A stretch of 64,000 nt of DNA from AC-32 sp963746155 (GTDB lineage Bacteria > Actinomycetota > Thermoleophilia > Gaiellales > Gaiellaceae), in assembly GCA_963746155.1 (NCBI GenBank), contig CAVVAB010000010.1, positions 186,001 through 250,000 of the forward strand, in the 5' to 3' direction. The position numbers were made by a program, and so were the translations under genes. The first letter of the stretch is position 1; every line of letters starts with the position of its first letter. Shown piece after piece: positions 45,950 through 53,865 of this stretch. The notes beneath the pieces were generated by a model, which saw only the letters and a program-made list of their open reading frames with translations, was not told the origin of the DNA and searched no databases.

Positions 45950-47251
45950 ACGGCCCCCGACGCGGCTCTGCGTGACGAGACCGTCGAGCTCCTCCGGGAG
46001 CTGATCCGGCTCGACACGGTCAACCCGCCGGGGAACGAGACACTCGCGGCGGAGCTCCTGCGCGACTACCTCGCCGAGAACGGGGTCGAGAGCCAGCTCT
46101 ACGCCAAGGTTCCGGAGCGGGCGAACCTCGTCGCGCGGATTCCCGGCCGGGGGGAAGGGCCAAGCCTGCTGCTCCTCTCGCACACGGACACGGTCGTCGC
46201 AGATCCAGCCGAGTGGCAGATCGATCCGTGGTCGGCGGAGCTTCGCGACGGCGAGATCTGGGGCCGCGGCGCGCTCGACATGAAAGGGGAGGTCGCGGCG
46301 AGCGCGGTCACCCTCGCCTCGCTCGCGCGAGAGGGCTTCCAGCCCGCCGGCGACCTGATCTTCGTCGCGGCGGCCGACGAGGAGGTCGGCGACGACTTCG
46401 GCCTGCCGTGGCTCTGCCGCCAGCACCCGGACGCGATCCGTGCCGACTACGCGCTCAACGAGGGCTCCGGCGAGCGCGTCGAGCTCGGCGGGCGCGCCTT
46501 CTACCTGTGCTCGACCGCGGAGAAGATGAGCTCGCCGTTTCGCCTGACTGTGCACGGCCGCGCGGGCCACGCCTCGATGCCGGGCATCGCGGACAACGCG
46601 CTCGCCAAGGCAGCGCCGCTGATCGAGCGACTCGCCGCGTACCGGGCCGAGCCGCAGCTGGGGCCCGAGACCGAGGCGCTGGTGCAGGCGGTCGTCGGCC
46701 AGTCGCTGGAAGCGCCGCAGGTGCTGGAGCTGGCGCGCGAGCTCGACCCCTTCGCCGCCGAACTGGTCGAGCCGCTGCTGTCGCTGACGCTCTCGCCGAC
46801 GATGATCTCCGCCTCCGAGCGGCGAAACGTGATCCCGTCCGTCTGCGAGGTCGACGTAGACTGCCGCCTGCTTCCCGACCAGACGCAGGCCGAGGCCGAG
46901 CAGATCGTGCGGTCGGTTCTCGGCGAGGGGGACTACGACTTCGAGTGGACCGACGGCCGCGGCGGCACGCGCTCGCCGCTGCAGACGCCGCTCTGGGACG
47001 CGGTCGAGAGCTTCGTCGCCGAGGAGGAGCCCGGCGCGGCGGTCGTGCCGGTGCTGGTTGCGGGGTTCACCGATAGCCACTGGCTGCGCGAGGCGTTCGG
47101 AACCGTCGCGTACGGCTTCTTCCCGATGCGGACGATGGACCCCCAGGTCGCCGCGCGGCTCGTGCACTCGGCTGACGAGCGAGTGGCGGTCGAGGATCTC
47201 GAGCTTGGCGTGCGCTGCTTCCGCCACGTCGCTCGGACACTCCTGGCCTGA
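45946..47251 (+). CDS. M20-family metallopeptidase (ArgE/DapE/CPG2-like)
   Basis: Metal-site motifs of M20: LLLLSHTDTVVAD, GRGALDMKGEVAAS, AAADEEVGDD and FTDSHWLREAFG, with a lid domain between GRAGHASMPG and RNVIPSVCEVDVDCRLLP. The main frame opens directly after the kynA stop with no start codon. Treating the five-C run at 45954-45958 as four C's gives TTG at 45946 overlapping kynA TGA and an uninterrupted N terminus (NGPDAALRDETVELL). The substrate (dipeptide or N-acyl amino acid) is unknown. Confidence 0.87.
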
Positions 47252-47295
47252 CGCCCGCCCGCCTGCGAGTTCGTAGCTCGGGGCGGCAGGTCCCA

Positions 47296-47374
47296 GTAGC
47301 CTCCTCCCCGCTGCGAGCGTAACGAGGAAAGACGCGCGCAGGGGTGACGCAACTGTGGCGAAAGTGGTGCGATT
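47296..47374 (+). repeat. interspersed 3'-end element, copy C
   Basis: AGCCTCCTCCCCGCTGC, then GAGCGTA (GCGT at 47317) and boxes GGTGAC 47343, TGTGGC 47354 and TGGTGC 47365, the same 26- and 11-base steps as copies A, D and E. It lies between the M20 and DUF1385 genes, both on the plus strand. Confidence 0.82.
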
Positions 47375-47388
47375 CCGCGCGCCCACGC

Positions 47389-47394
47389 TACGCT
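47389..47394 (+). promoter_or_regulatory. -10 hexamer TACGCT, leaderless start at 47402
   Basis: TACGCT ends seven bases before ATG 47402 and favours this start over the in-frame TTG 47396 and GTG 47399. Confidence 0.45.
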
Positions 47395-47401
47395 CTTGGT
47401 G

Positions 47402-48205
47402 ATGGCTTCAGGCGACCGTGACGAGAAGGTCCGCCTCGGCGGGATGGCACTGCTGAACGGCGTGCTCGTGCACGGCCCGAACGCCTGGGCCTGCGCCGTC
47501 CGCACGCCTGCCGGTGAGATCAAGGTCGCCGGGAGGTACAAGGGCCTTCGCGCGAACGAGGTTGCCTCGCCGCTGCTTCGTGGGCCGGCGCGGTTCGTCG
47601 AGATGTTCGCGCTGCTGCCCGCGGTCCGGCGCGCGCTTCCCGAGGCGCGGCTGCCGTTTCAGCGGGCGCAGGTGATCGGCTCGATGCTCGCCAGCGCGCT
47701 CGCAGTCCGGGCAATTCGTGGGTCCAGACTCCGCCCGCTCGCGCGCGAGCTCCTCTCCGGGATCGTCTCGGCCGTGCCGGCGACGCTGGCTCTGCGCGGT
47801 TCCGAGCTCGCGGCGTACCACGGCGCCGAGCACATCTCGATCGGCACCTACGAGCAGGGCTCTCCGCACGCCCGCGAGCACGAGCGCTGCGGCTCTCACA
47901 TGCTCGGGCCGCTCCTCGTCAGCTCTGCGATCGGCGGCGCGATCGCCTCGCGCGCTCCGGTCAACCTGCGCGGGCCGGCCCGCCTCGCCGCCCAGGTCGC
48001 CGCCCTCGCCGCGACCACGGAGATCTTCGGCTGGATGGTGCGGAACCCGGAACACCCTCTGGCCCAGACGCTCTCCCGGCCCGGCCACGAGCTCCAGCAC
48101 CGCTTCGCGACTGCGGAGCCGACTTCCGAGCAGCTCGAGGTCGCCGAGGCCGCGCTCGCCGCCTGCCTCGAGCTCGAGCTCGCCCATGGAGCGGACCCGA
48201 ACTAA
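47402..48205 (+). CDS. DUF1385 family membrane-associated protein
   Basis: The intact protein of about 267 residues has the DUF1385 signature: KVRLGGMALLNGVLVHGPNA at the N terminus, SELAAYHGAEHISIGTYEQG in the middle and HERCGSHMLGPLLVSSA, where His, Glu and Cys recur in a metal-site-like arrangement. Two hydrophobic stretches follow (VSSAIGGAIASR and LAAQVAALAATTEIFGWMV). The family is often encoded near prfA and rpmE in other bacteria; its function is unknown. Transcribed after repeat copy C. Confidence 0.86.
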   Translation: MASGDRDEKVRLGGMALLNGVLVHGPNAWACAVRTPAGEIKVAGRYKGLRANEVASPLLRGPARFVEMFALLPAVRRALPEARLPFQRAQVIGSMLASALAVRAIRGSRLRPLARELLSGIVSAVPATLALRGSELAAYHGAEHISIGTYEQGSPHAREHERCGSHMLGPLLVSSAIGGAIASRAPVNLRGPARLAAQVAALAATTEIFGWMVRNPEHPLAQTLSRPGHELQHRFATAEPTSEQLEVAEAALAACLELELAHGADPN

Positions 48206-48233
48206 GACGCCGCTTGCGGTGCCGACCGTCTGA

Positions 48234-49337
48234 ATGAACGATCGATCCGTAAGACGCTCTTCCGTAAAGGCGGGAGGCCGCCTTCCGCCGGAGGTCTTCG
48301 AGCTCCCCGTCGAGAAGATGCGCGAGGGCTACTACACCGACGCGTACTTCAACCACACGCGCCAGGTCCTGCTGCGCGACGAGCGCCACCCGCGCGTCGT
48401 GATGCAGGTCTTCCAGAAGAAGCACGCGTACCTGGGTGGCGTCGACGAGGCGATCGCGATCCTCAAGCTTTGCGCCGGGGACTGGGACGACCTGACCGTC
48501 CACGCCCTGCACGACGGCGACCAGATCGAGCCCTACGAGCCGGTGATCACGATCGAGGGCGACTACACCGGCTTCGCGCACCTCGAGACCGCGTACCTGG
48601 GGGTGCTCGCCAGGCGGACGCTGATCACGAGCAACGTCGTCCGCGTCCTCGAGGCCGCGAACGGCAAGCCGATCATCTTCATGCCTGCCCGCCACGACCA
48701 TCACCGCGTCCAGACCGGGGACGGCTATGCGGCCTGGGTCGCGGGCCAGGTCGTCGGAGTCGAGGTCGGGGTCACCTCCGAGGCGCAGGCCTCGTGGTGG
48801 GGCGGCCGCGGGGTCGGCACGGTTCCCCACGCGCTGATCGGCTCGTACGGCGGGAACACGGTGCTCGCCGCGACCAAGTTCGCCGAGCACGCGGACTCCG
48901 ACATCAGCATCACGGTGCTGGTGGACTTCGACAACGACTCGGTCAAAACCGCGCTCGAGGTCGCGCGCGCGCTCGGCCCGCGGCTCTGGGGTGTGCGGCT
49001 CGACACCTCCGAGAAGCTGGTCGACCGGTCGCTCTGGGACGAGATGGGGGACTTCGACCCCCGCGGCGTGAACGAGCAGCTGGTGCGGAAGGTGCGCGAG
49101 GCGCTGGACCACGACGGCTTCGAGCGGGTGAAAGTCGTCGTCTCCGGCGGCTTCACGGTCGAGCGGATTCGTGAGTTCGAGAGCCGCGGCGTGCCCGTCG
49201 ACTCGTACGGCGTCGGCTCCGCGCTCATCCGCGGCGAGAACGACTACACCGCCGACATCGTCATGACGGACGGCCGCCCTTCGGCCAAGGCCGGCCGCGC
49301 CTACCGCGCGAACCCCCGCCTCGAGCTCGTCGACTGA
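48234..49337 (+). CDS. pncB: nicotinate phosphoribosyltransferase
   Basis: The intact 367-residue enzyme forms nicotinate mononucleotide from nicotinate and PRPP (NAD salvage). Motifs: YYTDAYFNHTRQVLLRDERH, VITIEGDYTGFAHLETAYLG, FMPARHDHHRVQTGDGYAAW, VGTVPHALIGSYGGNTVLAA and VVVSGGFTVERIREFESRGV with VDSYGVGSALI (phosphate-binding). It belongs to the shorter QPRTase-like subgroup. It follows the DUF1385 gene by 28 bases and may share its transcript. Confidence 0.92.
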   Translation: MNDRSVRRSSVKAGGRLPPEVFELPVEKMREGYYTDAYFNHTRQVLLRDERHPRVVMQVFQKKHAYLGGVDEAIAILKLCAGDWDDLTVHALHDGDQIEPYEPVITIEGDYTGFAHLETAYLGVLARRTLITSNVVRVLEAANGKPIIFMPARHDHHRVQTGDGYAAWVAGQVVGVEVGVTSEAQASWWGGRGVGTVPHALIGSYGGNTVLAATKFAEHADSDISITVLVDFDNDSVKTALEVARALGPRLWGVRLDTSEKLVDRSLWDEMGDFDPRGVNEQLVRKVREALDHDGFERVKVVVSGGFTVERIREFESRGVPVDSYGVGSALIRGENDYTADIVMTDGRPSAKAGRAYRANPRLELVD

Positions 49338-49341
49338 GCGC

Positions 49342-49890
49342 ATGACCGAGCCGCCGCTCGTCACGCGGGCTCGCGAGCTGGAGCGTCGGCTCGGGTTCGA
49401 GCGTTCGTCGATCCCGGAGGTCGGCCGGCTGCTCCACGTGCTCGCGGGCCAGCGAGGCCGGATGCGCGTCGGCGAGCTCGGCACCGGCTGCGGCGTCGGC
49501 GCGGCGTGGATCGTCTCGGCGCTACCGCCGACGGTGCCGTTCGTGACCGTCGAGCTGGACGAGCAGCTCGCCCGAGCATCCGCCTCGCTCTTCGCCGATG
49601 ACGAGAACGTCACGGTGCTCCACGGCGACTGGCATGAGCTGATGCCCGGCGAGGCGCCGTTCGACCTCCTCTTCTACGACGGCGGTGGGAAGCAGCACCC
49701 CGAGGTCGACGGCCAGGACGTCGTCGGACTGCTCGCGCCCGGCGCAACGATCGTGATGGACGACCTGACGCCCGGACGCGATCTGCACGACGTCGTCCGC
49801 GACTTCTGGCTCAACCATCCCCAAATCGCGGCGATCGAGCTCATGACGACCCCCGCGACCGCGGCGATCATCGGCACGCGCACCGGTTGA
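49342..49890 (+). CDS. O-methyltransferase-like class I SAM methyltransferase
   Basis: The 182-residue protein resembles the family 3 O-methyltransferase fold: MRVGELGTGCGVGAAWIVSA (SAM motif I), FVTVELDEQLARASASLFAD (motif II), HELMPGEAPFDLLFYDGGG and LAPGATIVMDDLTPG. The DDL segment corresponds to the metal-binding Asp of catechol-type members. Four bases after pncB, so probably co-transcribed. The substrate is not known. Confidence 0.8.
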   Translation: MTEPPLVTRARELERRLGFERSSIPEVGRLLHVLAGQRGRMRVGELGTGCGVGAAWIVSALPPTVPFVTVELDEQLARASASLFADDENVTVLHGDWHELMPGEAPFDLLFYDGGGKQHPEVDGQDVVGLLAPGATIVMDDLTPGRDLHDVVRDFWLNHPQIAAIELMTTPATAAIIGTRTG

Positions 49891-49923
49891 CTCGGCCCCG
49901 AAAGCAACCCATAACGAGAGTGG

Positions 49924-51429
49924 ATGGATTGGTTGGTGGTCCTCCGCGACGAGATCGCGAACTGGTTGCCGCTGCTGTTTGCGGTGATGCTCTTCCTGAT
50001 GCTCTACATCCTGTGGCGCACGCTGCAGGTGATGCCGCGCGTGACCGCTGCCAAGACCAATGTCTCGTACTCGTCCATCACCTGGGACGACGTCGCCGGC
50101 CTCGAGGAGGCGAAGAACGAGCTCGCGGAGGTGGTCGACTTCCTGCGCGATCCCCAGCGGTTCGGGCGCCTGGGCGCGCGTGTGCCGAAGGGGATCTTGC
50201 TCTACGGACCGCCGGGAACGGGCAAGACGCTGCTCGCGCGCGCGATCGCGCACGAAGCCGGCGCCCGCTTCTTCGCGCAGAGCGCGTCTGCCTTCGTCGA
50301 GATGTTCGCCGGTCTCGGCGCTGCCCGGATCCGCAAGCTGTTCGAGGAGGCGCGCAAGAACGCACCCGCGATCATCTTCATCGACGAGCTCGATGCGGTC
50401 GGCGCGCAGCGCACCGGCCACGGCTTCTCGCGGGAGCAGGACCAGACGCTGAACCAGCTGCTCGTCGAGCTCGACGGCTTCGAGTCGCGTGACCAGATCG
50501 TGGTCATGGGCGCGTCGAACCGGCTCCAGGATCTGGACACCGCGCTCCTGCGGCCGGGACGCTTCGACCGGCAGGTGCTCGTCGCGGCTCCCGATCTTGC
50601 GGGACGCGAGGAGATTCTCGAGGTGCATACGCGCGGCAAGCCGCTCTCCGACGACGTCGATCTGAAGGCGGTCGCGCGGCAAACGGCAGGCCTGACCGGC
50701 GCGGAGCTCGAGAATATCGCCAACGAGGCGGCCATCTTCGCCGGTCGCGCCGATCAGTCTCAGCTCACCCAGCGCAACTTCGACGACGCGATGGAGCGCG
50801 TCGTCGCAGGGCTCCAGCAAAAGCGTGTCGTGACGGAGAAGGAGCGGCGGATCCTCGCCTATCACGAGGCGGGCCATGCGGTCATGTCCCACCTGACCGG
50901 CGATCTCCTTCCAGTCCACAAGGTCACGATCGTCTCGCGCGGGCATGCGCTCGGCTACACGCTCAACCTTCCGAGCGAGGAGCGCTATCTGCACACGACC
51001 GAGGAGTTCGAGGACCTGCTGAAGGTCTACCTCGCCGGGCGGGCAGCAGAGCAGGTCGTCTTCGGGCGCGTGACGAACGGCGCGGCGAACGACCTCGAGA
51101 AGGCAACCGAGCTCACTCGCGCGATGGTGTTCGACTTCGGCATGTCGAGCGCGGCGAGCTCGCGCACGATGCGCGCCGACAACTACGCGCTCTCCGAGGC
51201 GACCAAGCGGCTGCGCGACGAGGAACAGGCGCGCCTCACCGACGAGGCCTTCCACGAAGCCCTGCGCTTGCTGCAGAAGCACCGGGCCTCGCTGGACCGA
51301 ATCGCCCTGGCGCTGCTGGACAAGGAGACGCTCGACAAGCGCGAGCTGGGCGAGCTGCTCGAGGGCATCGAGGCGGAGTCCCGCTCGTCGGAGACCGTCG
51401 GCACCGTCCGTGTGGTCGCTGCCGACTGA
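49924..51429 (+). CDS. ftsH: short FtsH-type AAA+ membrane metalloprotease
   Basis: A single membrane helix (LPLLFAVMLFLMLYILW, residues 14-30) replaces the usual two helices and extracytoplasmic domain. The AAA domain has Walker A LLYGPPGTGKTLLARAIAHE, pore loop FVEMFAGLGAARIRKLFEEA, Walker B IIFIDELDAVGAQR and second region of homology LLRPGRFDRQVLV. The M41 protease has the zinc motif AYHEAGHAVMSH and the third ligand region TNGAANDLEKATELTRAMV. At 501 residues it is about 100-150 shorter than canonical FtsH, so it may be a specialised paralogue. Confidence 0.88.
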   Translation: MDWLVVLRDEIANWLPLLFAVMLFLMLYILWRTLQVMPRVTAAKTNVSYSSITWDDVAGLEEAKNELAEVVDFLRDPQRFGRLGARVPKGILLYGPPGTGKTLLARAIAHEAGARFFAQSASAFVEMFAGLGAARIRKLFEEARKNAPAIIFIDELDAVGAQRTGHGFSREQDQTLNQLLVELDGFESRDQIVVMGASNRLQDLDTALLRPGRFDRQVLVAAPDLAGREEILEVHTRGKPLSDDVDLKAVARQTAGLTGAELENIANEAAIFAGRADQSQLTQRNFDDAMERVVAGLQQKRVVTEKERRILAYHEAGHAVMSHLTGDLLPVHKVTIVSRGHALGYTLNLPSEERYLHTTEEFEDLLKVYLAGRAAEQVVFGRVTNGAANDLEKATELTRAMVFDFGMSSAASSRTMRADNYALSEATKRLRDEEQARLTDEAFHEALRLLQKHRASLDRIALALLDKETLDKRELGELLEGIEAESRSSETVGTVRVVAAD

Positions 51430-51440
51430 GCCAACCTCGA

Positions 51441-51446
51441 TAGCAT
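51441..51446 (+). promoter_or_regulatory. -10 hexamer TAGCAT, leaderless start at 51454
   Basis: TAGCAT ends seven bases before GTG of the epimerase gene. Confidence 0.45.
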
Positions 51447-51453
51447 CGGCGGC

Positions 51454-51858
51454 GTGGAGCCGCGCGGAATCCATCATCTCGGCGTCGCCGTCGAGGATCT
51501 CGACGAGGCGGTCGCGACCTACGAGCGGCTGTTCGGCGCGGCGCTCGAGCGCCGCGAGACCGTTCCGGAACAAGGTGTCGAGGCCGCGTCGCTTCGGATC
51601 GGCTCCGACCGCGTGGAGCTGCTCGCGTCGCTCGGCGAGGACACGCCCGTCGGCAAGTTCCTCGACAAGCGCGGCCCCGGAATGCACCACGTGGCGTTCG
51701 AGGTGGACGACGTCGGCGCCGCCCTCGGCGATCTCGCGGCCGGAGGCGCGCAGCTGATCGACGAGCAGCCGCGGCGCGGGCTCTTCGGGCTCGAGGTTGC
51801 GTTCGTCCACCCGGACTCGTTGAACGGCGTTCTCGCGGAGGTGGTCAGCAGTGGTTGA
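51454..51858 (+). CDS. methylmalonyl-CoA epimerase-like VOC protein
   Basis: The 134-residue protein has two vicinal-oxygen-chelate repeats: GIHHLGVAVEDLDEAVATYE with a metal His, LRIGSDRVELLASLGEDTP, GPGMHHVAFEVDDVGAALGD with the second His, and VAFVHPDSLNGVLAEV. The ET-PV-KFL pattern is typical of methylmalonyl-CoA epimerase. No mutase gene is in view, so the call rests on motifs. Its end overlaps the next small gene by eight bases. Confidence 0.82.
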   Translation: MEPRGIHHLGVAVEDLDEAVATYERLFGAALERRETVPEQGVEAASLRIGSDRVELLASLGEDTPVGKFLDKRGPGMHHVAFEVDDVGAALGDLAAGGAQLIDEQPRRGLFGLEVAFVHPDSLNGVLAEVVSSG

Positions 51859-52078
51859 CGAGCGGATCCGGATCGAGATTGGCTTCGACGGCGGCCAGGT
51901 GATGGGCTCCTATGTCAACGAGGAGGCGGCCGACGGTCTCGAGCGCGCGCTGAACGGCGAGGGCGACGGCGCGTTCGCGTTCGAGGCGGAGGACGCGCGC
52001 TACACGGTCTCGCTGCGGCGCGTCGTCTATGTGAAGCGCTTCACGCGCGACGGGCGCGTCGGCTTCACGCCCTCGTAA
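51851..52078 (+). CDS. small DUF3107-like protein, 75 aa
   Basis: The product (VDERIRIEIGFDGGQVMGSY, then GAFAFEAEDARYTVSLRRVV) alternates beta strands and resembles the small actinobacterial DUF3107-type proteins in length and strand order, though the match is weak and unverified. It starts with GTG inside the epimerase gene and is followed after six bases by the YchF-like gene. Function unknown. Confidence 0.65.
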   Translation: MVDERIRIEIGFDGGQVMGSYVNEEAADGLERALNGEGDGAFAFEAEDARYTVSLRRVVYVKRFTRDGRVGFTPS

Positions 52079-52084
52079 CGTCGC

Positions 52085-52984
52085 GTGCTCGAGGTCGGAA
52101 TCGTCGGGCTTCCCGGCTCCGGCCGGTCGACGCTGTTCTCCACTCTGGTCGGCGGCCACGGGTCACTCGGTGTCGTGGCGATCCCGGATGAGCGGCTCGA
52201 TGCGGTTGCGCAGGCCGTCGGCTCGGAGAAGACGACCCCGGCAACGCTTCAGGTGGTCGACGTCCCCGGGGCCGGCCCAGCGCTGCTCGGGAACCTGCGC
52301 AAGGTCGACGCGCTGCTCGCCGTCCTGGACGGGTTCTCGGGTGTCGGCGACCCTGCCGCCGACCTGGAGACGATCCGTCTCGAGCTGATCGTCGCCGACC
52401 GGGATCACGTGGAGAAGCGCCTGGAACGTGTGCGGACACAGGCGAAGTCGGGCGATCCCGCGCTGAGGGACGAGGTCGCCGCCCTCGAGCGGGTTCTGGC
52501 CCAGCTCGAAGCCGGGGAACCGCTGTCAGCCGACGGGGAAAGGCTGCCGCCGGAGCTGGAGCCGCTGACCACGAAGCCGATGGTGGTGGTCCAGAACGGG
52601 CCGGGCGGGATCGATCTGAAGCTCGAGGCCGAGCTCGCCGACCTCCCCGCCGAGGAGGCGGCCGAGTACCGCGAGGGGCCGTCCGCGTTCGAGGCCGTCC
52701 TCCGGGAGGTCTTCGAGGCCGCCGACCTGATCACGTTCTTCACCGCTGGCGACAACGAGGCGCGGGCCTGGACGCTCGACCGCGGAGAGACCGCGCTCGA
52801 CGCGGCCGCCGCGGTGCACACGGATCTGGCCCGCGGGTTCATCCGCTGCGAGGTCATCGCCTGGGCGGACCTCGTCGAGTGCGGCTCACACGCCGAAGCC
52901 GCGCGCCGTGGGCTCGAGCGCGTGGAGGGAAAGACATACGTCGTCGCCGACGGGGACGTGCTCAACGTGCGTTTCGCCGTCTAG
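52085..52984 (+). CDS. degenerate YchF-like (Obg-family) protein with intact C-terminal domain
   Basis: The N terminus begins VGIVGLPGSGRSTLFSTLVG: a P-loop with Arg14 where the Lys of GKS/T should be. The protein is 299 residues against about 360 for YchF. About 20 residues covering switch I are missing after STLV, and the G-x-GLGN switch II segment is lost (VVDVPGAGPALLGNLRKVDA). The coiled-coil helices and the C-terminal YchF/TGS-like domain are kept (FTAGDNEARAWTLDRGET, GFIRCEVIAW, GKTYVVADGDVLNVRF). Nucleotide hydrolysis is unlikely. The start is GTG 52085. Confidence 0.82.
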   Translation: MLEVGIVGLPGSGRSTLFSTLVGGHGSLGVVAIPDERLDAVAQAVGSEKTTPATLQVVDVPGAGPALLGNLRKVDALLAVLDGFSGVGDPAADLETIRLELIVADRDHVEKRLERVRTQAKSGDPALRDEVAALERVLAQLEAGEPLSADGERLPPELEPLTTKPMVVVQNGPGGIDLKLEAELADLPAEEAAEYREGPSAFEAVLREVFEAADLITFFTAGDNEARAWTLDRGETALDAAAAVHTDLARGFIRCEVIAWADLVECGSHAEAARRGLERVEGKTYVVADGDVLNVRFAV

Positions 52985-52990
52985 CGGCTC

Positions 52991-53047
52991 TCAGCAGCAG
53001 CCGCAGTCGCAGCTCTCGTCGCAATCGCATCCGCAATCGCAGCGCAT
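52991..53047 (-). CDS. cysteine-rich micro-protein (18 aa), metallothionein-like candidate
   Basis: ATG 53047 opens a frame encoding MRCDCGCDCDESCDCGCC: 8 Cys, 4 Asp, 1 Glu and 3 Gly in 18 residues, with all Cys codons TGC and a repeated Cys-x-Cys pattern. GGGAGG lies four bases before the ATG. TATCAT on the minus strand (53082-53077) could be its -10 and falls inside the ArsR-type operator. It is divergent from arsR-arsC. Binding of arsenite or soft metals by the thiols is inferred. Low-complexity DNA is the alternative explanation. Confidence 0.5.
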   Translation of the reverse strand: MRCDCGCDCDESCDCGCC

Positions 53048-53069
53048 CGATCCTCCCTTCGCGTTGACC

Positions 53070-53102
53070 TGCACCGATGATACATTGACAAACATCGATG
53101 CA
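53070..53102. promoter_or_regulatory. inverted-repeat operator between the Cys-rich ORF and arsR
   Basis: TGCACCGATG (53070-53079) is repeated in inverted form as CATCGATGCA (53093-53102), nine of ten bases matching, around a 13-base spacer. The right arm covers the arsR ATG. Size and position fit autoregulation by an ArsR/SmtB dimer and would control both directions. Confidence 0.6.
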
Positions 53103-53436
53103 ACAGCTGAAGGTGCTCGAGCAACCGTGCTGCACCCCAGGAGCGCCGCCGCTTCGGCCGGCGGTCGCGGAGCAGCTCGCGCGGCGGTTCAAGGCGCTGT
53201 CCGATCCGGCGCGCGTTGCGATCGTCAACCAGCTCGCGGGCGCGGACGAGCTGTGCGTGTGCCAGCTGCGGCTGGGGGTCTCCCAGCCGACCGTCTCGCA
53301 CCACCTGCGGATCCTGCGAGAGGCGGGACTGATCGAGGTTGCGCGGAAACGCGGAACCTGGGTCTACTACCGGCTCATGCCGGAGACGGTAGAACAGCTC
53401 GCATTCGCGCTCGGCGGCGTGCCGGCGGTCCGATGA
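53098..53436 (+). CDS. arsR: ArsR-family arsenite-responsive repressor
   Basis: The 112-residue winged-helix repressor has the classic arsenite site ELCVCQL (Cys53, Cys55) in the helix before the recognition helix (LGVSQPTVSHHLRILREAGL), and an N-terminal Cys pair (QPCCTPG, Cys11-12) that could add a third thiolate. The wing reads VARKRGTWVYYRLMPE. ATG lies inside the operator arm. It overlaps arsC by four bases (ATGA). No efflux pump gene (acr3 or arsB) is nearby. Confidence 0.92.
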   Translation: MQQLKVLEQPCCTPGAPPLRPAVAEQLARRFKALSDPARVAIVNQLAGADELCVCQLRLGVSQPTVSHHLRILREAGLIEVARKRGTWVYYRLMPETVEQLAFALGGVPAVR

Positions 53437-53810
53437 GCGACCTGCCGCGCGCGTACTTCGTCTGCATCGGGAACGCAGGCCGCTCGCAGATGGCGCAGGC
53501 TCTGTACGAGCGGCGCGGCGGCGAGGCCCGCTCGGCGGGATCACATCCTGAAGACGCGTTGCACCCCCAGGTCGTCGAGGCGATGCGCGAGGTCGGGGTC
53601 GACATCTCCGACCGGCGCCCGAAGGGGATCGCGCCGGAGGACGTGGAGTGGGCGGAGGTCGTCGTCACGATGGGCTGCGGCGACGCGTGCCCGGTGCTCC
53701 CCGGGAAGCGATACCTGGACTGGAACCTGCCCGATCCGATCGGTGCGCCGATCGAGGAGGTTCGCGTCCTCCGCGACGACATCGAACGCCGGGTCGGGGA
53801 GCTGGCCTAG
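53433..53810 (+). CDS. arsC: arsenate reductase, low-molecular-weight phosphatase type
   Basis: The intact 125-residue enzyme has the P-loop CIGNAGRS with nucleophile Cys11, further Cys82 and Cys86 in MGCGDACPVLPGKRYLDW, and the general-acid Asp in LPDPIG. It reduces arsenate to arsenite using thioredoxin or mycothiol; the shortened GCGDACP loop resembles actinobacterial mycothiol-linked enzymes. Co-translated with arsR. A GC hairpin and repeat copy E follow. Confidence 0.92.
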   Translation: MSDLPRAYFVCIGNAGRSQMAQALYERRGGEARSAGSHPEDALHPQVVEAMREVGVDISDRRPKGIAPEDVEWAEVVVTMGCGDACPVLPGKRYLDWNLPDPIGAPIEEVRVLRDDIERRVGELA

Positions 53811-53826
53811 CCAGCCTGCACGTCGC

Positions 53827-53860
53827 GCTACGCGAGAAATGCGTCACGCGCGCGCGTGAT
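53827..53860 (+). repeat. degenerate partial copy of the 3'-end element next to copy E
   Basis: CGCTACGCGAGAAATGCGTCACGC followed by GCGCGCGTGA resembles GCGTAGCGATGAAATCGTCACGC and GTGGGTGA of copy E 80 bases further on. This suggests a tandem duplication that has decayed. Confidence 0.4.
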
Positions 53861-53865
53861 CAATC

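Noticed and set aside
45206..47386. 726-codon minus-strand frame opposite kynA and the M20 gene
   Set aside because: Both plus-strand genes have full motif sets; the antisense frame has none.
49522..51810. 762-codon minus-strand frame opposite ftsH
   Set aside because: The plus strand has intact AAA and M41 motifs and a leaderless downstream gene.
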